Part shown: positions 31,104 to 41,465 of the stretch, piece by piece
How positions within the stretch are numbered: position 1 is the first letter of the stretch
Layout of the letters: every line of letters starts with the position of its first letter
The notes under the pieces: model-generated
What the model was told of the DNA's origin: nothing
What the model saw: only the letters and a program-made list of their open reading frames with translations
Database searches by the model: none
NCBI GenBank assembly: GCA_015501595.1
Contig: JADNRX010000253.1
Span: 16,592-80,591, forward strand
Length of the DNA stretch: 64,000 nt
Direction of reading: 5' to 3'
DNA from: Hymenopellis radicata
Taxonomy: Eukaryota; Basidiomycota; Agaricomycetes; Agaricales; Physalacriaceae
Program-made: the position numbers and the translations under genes

Positions 31104-32480
31104 GGCGATGGAGCTGAACAGTCCTTGTATGGGCCGCTGTGACGTTCTAGTCGAGTTGCGTGGCGCAGACCACCTGAGAACAACGGACAGACTATACAAC
31201 GACGGCGAGGGAGGGAAGGAAGAGAAGAACCTGTTGGCAGTGTTGGCAGGAGATGATAGTTTACATTCTCCGTGGTGGTCGAGCTCAATTGATAAGATGA
31301 TCTCTGATTCTGGGGTCCATGAACCTGCATGTGACCAGTGCCGCGAGACATCAACTCATTCAGTCATCTCCCACTCTTCGCTTGGTCCGCTTGGGTTCGA
31401 AATTGTTAAATTCTCTTGATAATCCTATTCGTTCGGCTGCGCGCTCTCGCTCGATAACCTCCAGATAACCTCACAGTATACTACCTTAAGCTTCATACCT
31501 CGGCACTCTTTTCTATCCGACTTGGGACATTTCTGACACTCTTGAGCGCCTCTCATCACAGCATGTATCAGCTGCATACACATGTCTACCTTGATCCATT
31601 GATAGTCCCTATTATTGGCGCCTGTTTCCTTTTTCCTATTTCTGCATTCTTGTCTCGTTGAGCCTGGCTAAACGCACTATTTTCGGCTACTCGAGATGTT
31701 TTGAATCATACGGTCGACCCGCATGGCTTGTTGGGCGCCATTTCTTGTCGTTCACGAAACATGATGATCCACATGGTGATCCCATCCATATTGACATGAT
31801 GTTTCCATTCCAAGTTTATGTGGATTCTGAATCTGTGGCGATGTTCGAATTCGCCACTGCCACGGTACCTCGGACTTGATAACCTGGCTAGCAAGTAACC
31901 ATCGCCCTCCCTGGTGACCGACGCACATCGCATTCACTCGGATTTAGCCATCTCCCTTAACATGGCCACGATTGAACCGGGGAAACTGACGGAATGATGC
32001 GATGCTTGCATATGTTAGCTTTCCGCTTGCGTTCCTACTTACTGATTTCCTCGATTCCCCGCCAAGTATGCTCCCCATGCTTGTCCCATGTTCCTCAAGG
32101 CACATTGTTGTAGAGCTTGTAGAGCATACGGTGTTCCTGGTTTACCTGTTTATTGCGCGGGAACAAAGCGGCGATAAATATCTTCGAATGTAGTCGCCGA
32201 GAACGCCTGTCGATCCTACTGGAGTATGCAGAAACCACTGTCATTTGTGACGTTTTCCCGTTCTAGCAGTATTTCTGATAGACATCCCAAGAACTAGGGC
32301 GCATCTGATATGGACTGCGAGCTGTCCAACACGCTTGCTATTCCGGAGCGATGTGTTTAATTTAACAAGTAAAAAAATAGACTTGTCTTAAGATAGACAT
32401 CATCAGACAGCGGGCCGGCCCGATCGCAGATACGGCCCGATGTACCCGTTACTTTTTTACCAAACGCGGGTTGACTTTAC
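31104..32480. other. Intergenic region, about 1.4 kb
   Basis: Divergent gap between the ankyrin gene (minus) and QRI7 (plus), so it contains both promoters. Pyrimidine-rich tracts occur on the plus strand at 31,430-31,660. No convincing gene was found in any frame. Confidence 0.45.
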
Positions 32481-33870
32481 ATGTTCAGTGTGCTATCTCG
32501 GACGCGCTGTCGGCGTGTCGTGTGTCCTGATATCTTCCGAAGGTTCACCGTCCTAGCTTTCGAATCTTCTGCCGATGACACATGTGCAGCGGTTGTCACG
32601 TCCGACCGCAAAATTCTGGCCAACGTTGTCATCAAACAGGATGAAGTGTACGCGGTCGCATCTATGTATCACTGTCAACGAAATACAACCTATCTTCTAG
32701 ACACTCTCAGTACGGTGGGATACAGCCCGCATCAGCCGTCTTGGCCCACCAGCGAAACATGGTCTCTTCCGTCATACTCCATTCCTTGTGTCTGTTTTAA
32801 CACAACACTAGCCCGTAGCTGCCAAGCGAGCACTCAACGACGCCGGCCTTGACATTTCAGGCATAGATGGCATAGCATTCACTCGAGGCCCTGGTGCGTA
32901 CTCATCTTATTGTTCTAATGTGGCAGCTTATCCTCTGCTAGGAATGGGCGTCTGTCTCGGCGTAGCCTGTAATGCTGCCAAAACACTGGCAGCAATCACC
33001 AACAAGCCTCTTGTCGGCGTGCATCATATGGTATACACCATTTCAAACCCGCGTTTGAATATATCAGTCTGACTCAAATGTAGCAAGCCCACGCACTGAC
33101 CCCACTCCTCACCTCGTATCCGGACATTCCCACCTTCCCCTTCCTGACCCTCCTCGTATCCGGGGGACATACCCTCCTTCTCCTCGCAACCTCCGTGGAC
33201 TCTTTCCGCATAATTGCCACCACTAGAGACGAGAGTATCGGGAGGACAATAGACAAAGTCACTCGCTTACTTGGGCTAGGCTGGAACGGCATCGCGCTGG
33301 AGCAATTCTATAACACTACAACGGAAGAGGCGGAGATACCGCAGGACTGGATACCCTTCGCCACTAACACAATGGCGGGACAGATGGGCTATTCGTTTTC
33401 CGGTTTCCATTCACATGTTGAACGGTATGTTCACAAACACGGTGTAGAGACCCTCACGACGGGTCAGAAACTGGGTGTGGCAAAGGAGTTTATGAAGGTG
33501 GTGATTGATCATCTCGAGGCCAAGCTCCTTGTCGGAATTAAACAGTGTCGGACGCTTGACTTGCCTGTTCGACACCTTGTCATTAGTGGTGGCGTCGCGA
33601 GTAATCAATACCTGCGATCTAGACTATCACGGTTACTCTTGCAGTCTCCCGTCAACGGCCAGATAGCGTTACAGTATCCACCTGTTGCGCTGTGTACAGG
33701 TAAGGGCGAGTATACATCTCACTACTACACTAATTCTCTGTGTTACAGATAACGCCGTCATGGTTGCTTGGGCGTCTATGCACCGTTTCCTTGCAGGGGA
33801 CTTTGATGATCTTTCCCTAGCACCGGTCACAAAATGGAGTATTGAGGACATACAGACGCAGATGAGTTGA
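32481..33870 (+). CDS. QRI7: Mitochondrial tRNA N6-threonylcarbamoyladenosine synthase (QRI7/OSGEPL1, TsaD family)
   Basis: Installs the t6A37 modification on mitochondrial tRNAs that read ANN codons. The N-terminus (MFSVLSRTRCRRVVCPDIFRR) is Arg-rich without acidic residues in its first 15, as in mitochondrial targeting sequences, and leads into TVLAFESSADDTCAAVV. After introns come GIDGIAFTRGP, GMGVCLGVACNAAKTL and the metal-binding HHMQAHALT (His-x3-His), then the nucleotide-binding LLVSGGHTLLLL, IDKVTRLLGL and VISGGVASNQYL, ending in the second metal-ligand region DNAVMVAWA. The segment after IDKVTRLLGL lacks the GGP of bacterial TsaD and resembles yeast Qri7, which favours the mitochondrial paralogue over cytosolic Kae1. 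It is 125 bp upstream of ISA2 on the same strand. Confidence 0.9.
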
Positions 33871-33995
33871 GAAAGGGGTTACAAAAGTATATACATAATC
33901 TCAACGCGTGTAACTCGGCGAATTCGAGTCTAAAAGAAGGTGACCGGAAATAGTATGACGTTTTCAGGCACCGGCACTCTTTCCTCTTGACATTG

Positions 33996-34680
33996 ATGTC
34001 GTTTGCAAGTGTGTCCCGCTGCCTACAGCAAACATCACGAACGTTTGCACGAACAAAGCCACCGCGCTCGGTAGTGTTACCGACGCGATACTTTTCGTCG
34101 TCTGCACGTCGATGGCTAGAAATACAACGACCAATCGCACAGCCCACGCATCTGCTCTCGCTGCCGTCCAAGGAATACCTCGAGGAAGAGGAAATCGACG
34201 CCAAAGTACTAGCCCCCGAAGACGTATCATTAACAATAACAGACCGCGCCGCTGAGGTTCGTCCTTATCCGCCATCACATTCGTGATATCCATTGACGGG
34301 CAGGTTCAATAGCAATTACGTGCGATAGCGAAGCGGGAAGGGAACCCCGACGCTGCTCTCCGAATAGCGGTGGATTCCGGGGGATGCCACGGGTATCAGT
34401 ACAAGATGGAACTCGCAAAGAGTCGGGCAGGCGACGATTAGTAAGTCCGCAAGGCTTCCTCGACTGCACTTTGACTGACCTTTTCCTATTTAGTCAGTTC
34501 ACCCATCCGACTATACAGCCTTCGAATATCCTAGTAGACGCCATTTCACTCGGGCTTCTTAACGGATCCACCGTAGACTTTGCTACGGAACTCATTGGAA
34601 GCAGTTTTCGCGTAACTGAAAATCCTCATGCCAAAGGAAGCGGTTGCGGATGTGGCGTCAGCTGGGAACTCAAGACATAA
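33996..34680 (+). CDS. ISA2: Mitochondrial iron-sulfur cluster assembly protein ISA2
   Basis: A-type (HesB/IscA) scaffold that acts with Isa1 and Iba57 in mitochondria to build 4Fe-4S clusters. Start ATG 33,996 (MSFASVSRCLQQTSRTFART) gives a Ser/Arg-rich targeting peptide with SSSARR before the mature part. Introns at about 34,257-34,311 and 34,441-34,493 join LTITDRAAE to QLRAIAKREGN, then DSGGCHGYQYKMEL to QFTHPTIQPSNILVD. The three ligand cysteines are present: one in SGGCHG and two in NPHAKGSGCGCGVSW near the C-terminus. Length and motif order match fungal Isa2. It is convergent with the Rho gene, with 193 bp between stops. Confidence 0.9.
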
Positions 34681-34873
34681 TAAGAACCAAGAAGCTAATA
34701 GACGGTGCAATGGTCCGTAACAATAAACGTGAATATATTCATTCACAGGATAATCAAAGCAAGTTAGCAATGTGGGTCATGAAATAGGTGTCTAAGAAAG
34801 AGCGTACTATATATATCAGAGTAAAGCAAGAGGGATAAAGAGAAAACATCCAGCTTGTCCATGGCAAGATCAA

Positions 34874-35942
34874 CTAACATACGACGCAGCATTTCCAGCC
34901 TCCACCGGTAGAGTCCTTCTCGATGGCTTTGCCACTGCTCCTCCGTCGATGATGCCGTCCTTCTGCGGCAGCGCCGTTTGAAGGGACACCGTCGCGCATC
35001 AACATGCTAGCGCGGGTAGCAGTTTCGAAAACTTCATCGACACCTTCGATCTTGAGTGCCGAGCATTCCTTGTACGCACGGGCGCCGATAGTCTGTGCCA
35101 TCCGTTCGCCTTGTTCTTGAGTCACCCAGTTGCCGGCAGCACCTGTTCGCAGATCGGCCTTGCAACCGACGAGGATGACAGGGATTGTGGGACCACATAT
35201 AGACCGCACTTCCTCTATCCACTGTCATCGAATATTAGTAAAAAGTCAGGGCGAAACGAGATGTCTTGTCTGACCTTTGTTTCGACGTTCTCCAACGAAT
35301 CCGGAGTGTCAATAGCAAACGCGATCAGAATAACGTGAGATTTTGAATAGGACATGGGTCGTAAGCGCTAGAGAAGGCTTAGTGTGGCGGTGGGGAGGCG
35401 AATGATGGTGGGGGCGTACTTCATACTCTTCCTGGCCGCTAGAAACAAGGTGAGTGAGAATAATTGAAGCTAGTCAAAGGTACGCACGCCGTATCCCAGA
35501 GCGCCAGCTGGATGGGCTTCTCATCAAGACGAATTTCCGCAACGTAGTTATCGAACACGGCTGGAGGGAAACATCAAGCACATGCAAGGACGATGATGTC
35601 AGAGTAACCCACTCGGTTGCTAGATAGAAACTAGTCGTGAGTGAAGGGTAGTGGTGCATTGAAGCGATAACATACGTATTCCTTGGGGAACTCTCCCAGA
35701 GCGAACGAGCAGAGCAGTGATGTCTTTCCGCAGGCACCTAGGTAACGGTGTGAGCGTATGAATGGTGCACAGCAACTGCGAGTACGTGCCGTCGCCGACG
35801 ATAACGAGTTTTCTACGTATCTGCAGAGACGAGGGGGTCAGAACAGGCATGCAACCAAAGGATAAATGGAAAATAAGGCGATAATGATGACGACAATGCA
35901 TAGCCGAATTGGCGAAATACTTACAGGATTTTGGGAGGTCAT
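34874..35942 (-). CDS. Rho-family small GTPase
   Basis: Membrane-anchored signalling GTPase for polarity and wall/actin control. Exons read [97 protein letters not shown] and [17 protein letters not shown]. All G boxes are intact: P-loop GDGACGKT, switch I threonine, DTAGQE, CKAD and SAL. A short Ser/Arg-rich spacer precedes the C-terminus CCVVC, a CaaX box preceded by another Cys. The P-loop is interrupted by a 52-nt intron (35,789-35,738) that keeps the motif only with a GC 5' splice site. Similarity is closest to the Rho2/Rho3/Rho4 branch by reading, but I cannot place it exactly. Confidence 0.88.
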
Positions 35943-36411
35943 TATGGAAGAGAACGAGGGGACGTAGGAACCAAGTCAGATCCAAGGACGTTGAGCAAAG
36001 AGCGCCCTTTTCAGGTGGAGAGGGCAATTTGTTTGAGGCTGCGAAAGTCAAGAGGCTGTGAGGTCGGTAACAAGACTAGGCCTTTGTTTGGCAACAGCGG
36101 ATACAATCAACAAAGCTTGAATGAATTATGCATGAACCGCCTTCTCGTTTTTCAATTTCAGGTAGCATTCGGGCACTGCGTATTCACGATATATGACAGG
36201 ATGCATGATAATAAATGACACAGAGCACTTCTTGTTCTATTCCAGGGAAAATCTGATACCATACTAATGATACGGGCAAATATAGAAAACAATACACGAA
36301 GGACATGAAGCAAGCAAAGTAAGGATACACAGGCAGAATACAGAGACAGCAAGCAGACAGATATAGCAATCGCAAAACAGCAGAGCAGACAAGAGCCAAG
36401 CAGATCCAGAT
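35943..36411. other. Region upstream of the Rho gene and downstream of HOP2
   Basis: Should contain the Rho promoter (minus strand) and the 3' flank of HOP2. A/C-rich purine tracts occur at 36,290-36,400. No gene is seen. Confidence 0.4.
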
Positions 36412-37454
36412 TTAACGTTTCCTCTTCAGCGGGTTGAAAGATTGACACAGGGAGCTTCGTTCCAACACCGCGTGCTCAGTCGCGTCCAGTTCAATACCGA
36501 GATCGTCGCCGAGATCTACCGCCTGTTGAGGGCTAAGAGAGTCCGCAATCAAGCTCCACAACCTGCGGGAAAGAATGACCGTTTCCCGTCAGAATACCGG
36601 GGTGCGACAGGCAACACACGTACACGCTGAAAATTTTCTTTCGGCTAAGCCATTCCGTTCGCCATTTAGTCCATTCTGCATCGACTTTGGCCAGGTCCTC
36701 GGCGGAAATGAGGCTGTTGGCAGAGCGTAAAGGCTCAAGAAGGGCCGTCTTCTTTTCGACCTAACGCGCAAACGATTAGCACGACACAGCATGCTCGTCA
36801 TCCTGCTCACCGCTTCCGTTAGCTCAGCGATATGCTTGCTCAATTGGACATCAGAGGGCGTTGCGCGTATCTTTACGAGCTCTAGCGGCGTAGTGTGAGA
36901 AGGCGATAGCAGGCATATACACACCACCACATGCGCGCACCACTATTAGCGGATTTGAGTTCCGCGACAAGAACCTTGTTCTCCTCGTCGATTTGCTTTT
37001 GTTCCTCTTCCAGAACCGCGAGCTTCTCTGCCGGAACCGTATCGAGTTTAGCTTGATTGGCAACGAAGAACGTCGTTTTCCCTATCGGCAAAAACGTCAG
37101 TGGGCAGTGAAGTGGCGGCGGCGCGGACTAGACGATTGACTCACCGTATGTCTTCTGCACGAGCTCACCCTTTTCTGCTAGACTGAGCAGAATCTTCTGG
37201 GTCGCTGTTTTTGGGACAGCGCCCTTCAGATTGGCTGCGACGTCGACAGCACCATAGGGGCGGTTCATCTACATCGCGACAGATCAGTGACGGCCGGGCT
37301 CAGCATCGATAATACTATCGCCTAACCCTCTTGACATATTCCAGTACCTTGTCTTCCGCTGGAGCGATCATGAGCATGGATCCATAGCATATATAGCAAG
37401 ATCCCAACCTTCCTGCCCTTTAAGCACCTTTACATCCGATTTTGCCTTGGACAT
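36412..37454 (-). CDS. HOP2: Homologous-pairing protein 2 (HOP2/TBPIP)
   Basis: Meiotic recombination factor that works as a heterodimer with Mnd1 to stimulate Dmc1/Rad51 strand invasion. From ATG 37,454: MSKAKSDVKVLKGQE, then the winged-helix domain (DKVLEYVKRMNRPYGAVDVA, VPKTATQKILLSLAEKGELV), GKTTFFVANQAKLD, then coiled coils (EKLAVLEEEQKQIDEENKVL, LSKHIAELTEAV, LISAEDLAKVDAEWTKWRTE) and the C-terminal leucine-rich part (IADSLSPQQAVDLGDDLGIE), ending LKRKR at TAA 36,412. Six or so short introns. Domain order and length match eukaryotic Hop2. The start lies 87 bp from the divergent DAD2 start. Confidence 0.9.
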
Positions 37455-37541
37455 CGTCGTCGTCGTCGTCAAGAATGAAAAGACACGTGACGGTGAATTA
37501 TTCCCCGATTCGGCCAATTCCTTCTTTCGTCTCCTTCCACC
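37455..37541. promoter_or_regulatory. 87-bp divergent promoter shared by HOP2 and DAD2
   Basis: The ATG codons of the two oppositely transcribed genes are only 87 bp apart. The gap starts with a CGT-rich repeat (CGTCGTCGTCGTC) and includes an ACACGTGACGG box (about 37,483-37,493) containing CACGTG. Both promoters and leaders must fit here or extend into the neighbouring coding sequence. Confidence 0.75.
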
Positions 37542-38018
37542 ATGTTGCGCCAGTCCGTCGCTGCAAACCGCGCCTCCCAGGCCCCAAATGTCAACTCTGC
37601 CGCTGCAGTCGCAAAACGAAGAGAGAAGAAGAAGGAATTCGAGGCCGTCAGTGCTCTTGAACGCGCCAGCGCGCAGTACCTCGAACGTATCAATAGCCTT
37701 GCCGGCGATTTTGACGTGATGGCAGATGGCGGTGAAGGTGCGCAGCCGGAATGCGTAATGCATATCCAGAATACTCAGCCAGGCTAGTCTTTGGTCAAGT
37801 CCTCGAACAGTGGCCCAAAATGTTCCAAATCCTCGGCCTATTTTGTACGTGACATATAACTTCCCAAGCTTTCTCCCAAACTGTTAGCAGTGCAATCAAG
37901 AGAGGCTGAGGAGAATTCCGAACACCCCGCCAGCAGGGAGCTAGCGCGCGATTTGCTTGTCCGGATCCCGATCGATGATTTACAAGAAATGCATTCCACA
38001 GAAACAGAAAGTACATAG
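37542..38018 (+). CDS. DAD2: DASH complex subunit DAD2
   Basis: Subunit of the DASH/Dam1 ring that couples kinetochores to spindle microtubules. Exon 1 (MLRQSVAANRASQAPNVNSA to INSLAGDFDVMADGGE) contains the heptad-like EFEAVSALERASAQYLERIN typical of Dad2. A GT-AG intron leads to VFGQVLEQWPKMFQILGLF, the second conserved block. A further intron (donor GTACGTGA near 37,844) leads to a short acidic tail ending at TAG 38,016-38,018. About 120 residues, as expected for a small DASH subunit. DASH is fungal-specific, which supports the taxonomic call. Confidence 0.85.
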
Positions 38019-38084
38019 GTATAGGTACTCGAGGCAAGTACAATGTAAAGTGACAGTCCATTCCATGCTAACGTCGTACTAGTG

Positions 38085-41000
38085 TCATGACTTGCTCGCG
38101 GCAGTCTTCTTTTGTTCCTTCAACATGGCAATCCGCTAGACAACGCCAATGAGAACGGAGAAAGGCCAGGTATATCCGCAATCGTACCTGTTTCCTCTCC
38201 TCTTTGCGGCGCGCCATCTCGGCCGCTCTTTCTTCTTTTGTTAGAGGCGCGGACGGTGTTGGTGGGGACGCGACATCGCTATCCCATTGGTCGGCAGATG
38301 AACTTGCTTGTGACTGCACAGATGCTGTAACGAGAGGACTGCGCGATCTTGCCATTGGCGGAGATTTGGTTTTGTGGGACGCTGCAAAGTCGCATATAAT
38401 TAACAATTTATTCACATTTAGAGGTCCACTCACAAAGTGTGCTCCCTCCATTCGTAAACGCAGGAGTAGGCTTCGGCTGAACCACCGGTGCTGGTGGTGC
38501 GACTTCAAACGCGCCTGAGTGGAAAGCATTAGACGAACACTATTATGAGCAAGCAGATCTGACTGACTCCAATCATCTTCGTCGGCGTTAACGTCCATCA
38601 GATCATCGCCTCCCCACGGATTGTCATTCTCTGCCGCGACCTCCTCAGTCAATTGATCAATCAGTGCTGCAGATACTGCACTCGAGGACTTGTGTGCTCC
38701 CAACTGCAACCCTTTACCTTTTGAAGCAGGCTTGATAGAGAACCCTGGAATAGCAGGACTCGACACAGTCGAGTTCGCGGCTGACACTGAAGTCAGCAAA
38801 GGGCTTGGGCGAAGGTTGCCGATGCGCGAATCTTCTGGAGGAGGTGCAGATGTCGGGCGGTCAATCGTGGCTCCGCCGATCGTGCTTTGCATGTCTGTAG
38901 CAGCGAGCTATGGAGCTGGAATCAGAAGGGTGTGAGGGTAAAAGGGAGAAGACGTACCCGTCTACCGATAGAGGAGATTGCCCATCCTGCAAGTGCACCG
39001 GCGGCGCCTGCTGCTGAGGTGGCCAGCGTTCCATCTTGGGGTGCTGCCCCAGTGATGGCAGCGAGCTTGTCGTTGACATCGGAGATGGCAGTCTCAGGCT
39101 ATCTAGACGTCAATATGGTTGACGGAAAGACGATCAGTAGACATACCATCGTAGAAGCATGGCTCTCTAGCTTCTTGACGAACAAGTCCACAGCCTTGAA
39201 GGCTTGATCTCGAACAAGTCTAGCAATACCTTTAGCGCATCAACAAAGGAACTTCAATATTAACTCACTTCTCTTTATCAATCATTGCAGAAGAAAGATT
39301 CGGTATGACTTTCGTGGCCAAGTCTTCAGCGTCAAAGCAATCGATAGTCGCCATGAAAGCCATGAGACCGGCCACCCGGCGTGTACAAAAGTGTCCTTGA
39401 TAGCACGAGTAAACGCGGGTACGAGGACTTTCTTCTTCGTGTTGTACCCCAGTGTAGGGCCTAGGCGGCCTATCAGGATACAAGTGTTCGTTCGTATTGA
39501 AGCCTCTGAGTCAGTCTGCATCCTTGCAAGATGCCGCAGCAAGTCGTTATTCAGGACGCGGTCACTAAACTATGAAAGAGGTTAGCCATGTAAGTACACA
39601 GACGAAGTGCCAAACCTTAGGCGCTAGTAAGATGACGGACTTGACAGTCGCTTCACGAATCACAGCGACAGTATCGGAAAATCCAGTTTGCTGTTGAAAA
39701 CACCGTGTTAATCCAATGGATATGCAATGATTAGAGGAAGAATCACTAGATGTGGGAAAATTTTGTCCACAGTCTTCTTGTCCAACTTCTCCACATATTC
39801 TGGTAACTGGTCCAGCAACGCCATACGCGTTCCACGGTCGGGGCTTGCGAAAAGCTTCACGAGCGGCGCGACAAGCGTGTTCTGATACTCATCAGAAGAT
39901 ACATTGTTACCGAATTTGATCACCAAAGGAAGCATCGTAGCAGCAGAAGCCCCTCCGAATTCAAGAGCCTTGAGAAGGGATGGCAGAATACGATGGGTTG
40001 CAAACTCGGGAGGGAAGGAATCCGCCGATTCGTTCAGATTTCTCAGAAGCGCGTTCTTCTCGGATTCGCTGCCCAGTGTGAAGTTGTCCAGCGCAGAGCA
40101 GACTTGAACGAGTCTATTGCTCGAAAAGAAGCCTGAATCGGCCATTCCAGTATCTAGAAATCGTTTTGGTGACCATCGAGCTTTATTTGAGGGGTTCAGC
40201 AGATTTTTGACGAGGGGGAAGACTGCTGTGGGTATTTCCCCACGAGATGCTGCTGTTGGGGGTGGATGGGAGGATGGGCAGTTGGTGGAGGGTGATTTGT
40301 TGGGTTGAAGACGGCATTGATGAGAAGCCCAAGAGAGTACGCGTCTGCAGCGGATGGGTCACCTCTCGAACAAAGATTAGACGAAAGCAACTAAAAGATA
40401 GTGCATGCGCGTCTTACTGTTTCAATGATGACCATCCGTTCTTCTTGACTTCAGGGGCGGCCCATGTCATCGCGTTTGGTAGGAGTCCTCCGAGCGTCTT
40501 GGGATATATATTTCAGTATGAAGAGAGGGTCGATAGAGACGGTGCGCACGTAGAGGACAGCGGCATCATCGTTTGGATTACTGAGAACTTCGAGACCTCC
40601 AAGTTTCCATTCGCCAGATGGTGATATGAAGACGGATGTGGTGCGAACGTTTCCATGAGTTGAGGCACAAGGATCGTTGAGGAAGGCCAACGCGACCTGG
40701 ATGATGACATTATTAGCACGATCAACAGTTGATGATAGTAGAAACGTACTGAAACCCGATGAAGACCCCAAAGTAGCCAGTCTTCCCTTTCTTTGCTTCC
40801 TTTGATGGACCACGAATCGAGGACGGCTTGTAATGGACGAACGCGTTCGGTCATTGATGAATATTGTGGACTCGGATTCAACAGCATCGAGATACTTGAG
40901 AACATCGGGATGGCGCGTCGTTCGAAGCTTTCGGAGTGCATTTTTTGCGAGCGGCTCGAGGTTCTTTTTCTGGGAGAAATCGTATTCAAAGACGGAGACT

Positions 41001-41188
41001 GGGCTGCCGTCGTCCTACGTGGAAGGTGAATGATATCGAGCACTGAATGAGGATACACGGACCCGTTTAGTGCCATCGTAGAGGGTGCATATTCCGTCGA
41101 GTGAGGATACGGTTGGGCCAAGAGAGAAGGGTAGGTTGAGCCCCGATTTGTTGACCAAGACAGTCCCTAGACTACGGAGGTAGTCCAT
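38085..41188 (-). CDS. SCY1-like pseudokinase (NTKL/SCYL1, Cex1 family)
   Basis: Scaffold protein of Golgi/COPI trafficking and tRNA export, with a catalytically inactive kinase fold followed by HEAT repeats. From ATG 41,188: MDYLRSLGTVLVNKSGL, FEYDFSQKKNLEPLAKNALR, ALAFLNDPCASTHGNVRTTS and FISPSGEWKLGGLEVLSNPN. The kinase HRD and DFG motifs are replaced by HGN and GGL, as in the family. HEAT-like helices follow (FGGASAATMLPLVIKFGNNV, LVAPLVKLFASPDRGTRMAL, EASIRTNTCILIGRLGPTL). Then comes a disordered acidic region and the basic terminus RKEERKQRIAMLKEQKKTAA ending at TGA 38,085. Near 39,376-39,385 the frame must shift by one base to join KDTFVHA to RVAGLMAFMATIDCFD, with no room for an intron. 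Confidence 0.87.
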
Positions 41189-41465
41189 GATGGTGGTCGA
41201 GGATCAAAACACGTTGTCAACCAATCAGCGCGCTGCACAGCAACGATGTAATCCCCGCTGTGGACCACCACAACGAGAGTTAGTGTAGAGAGGTAACCGT
41301 AAACAACAATTGAAGTGAAGGCTTCATTGAAGGAGACCGGCGATCAAAAGTTGACCATGTGCCGGACCGATTGGCGTTTCTTGTTTCTGCCTCTTACCAC
41401 CATCACCCATCTAGGCGTCCCTCCTCCCGCCTCCATCTCCAGCCTATTCATGATCACGACCTCTC
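41189..41465. promoter_or_regulatory. Divergent promoter region of the SCY1-like gene and MED14
   Basis: 277 bp between the two ATG codons on opposite strands. It holds both promoters. No specific box is assigned. Confidence 0.6.

Noticed and set aside
32481..33870. Cytosolic Kae1 instead of QRI7
   Set aside because: The Arg-rich leader and the non-GGP sequence after the IDKVTRLLGL block fit the mitochondrial paralogue.
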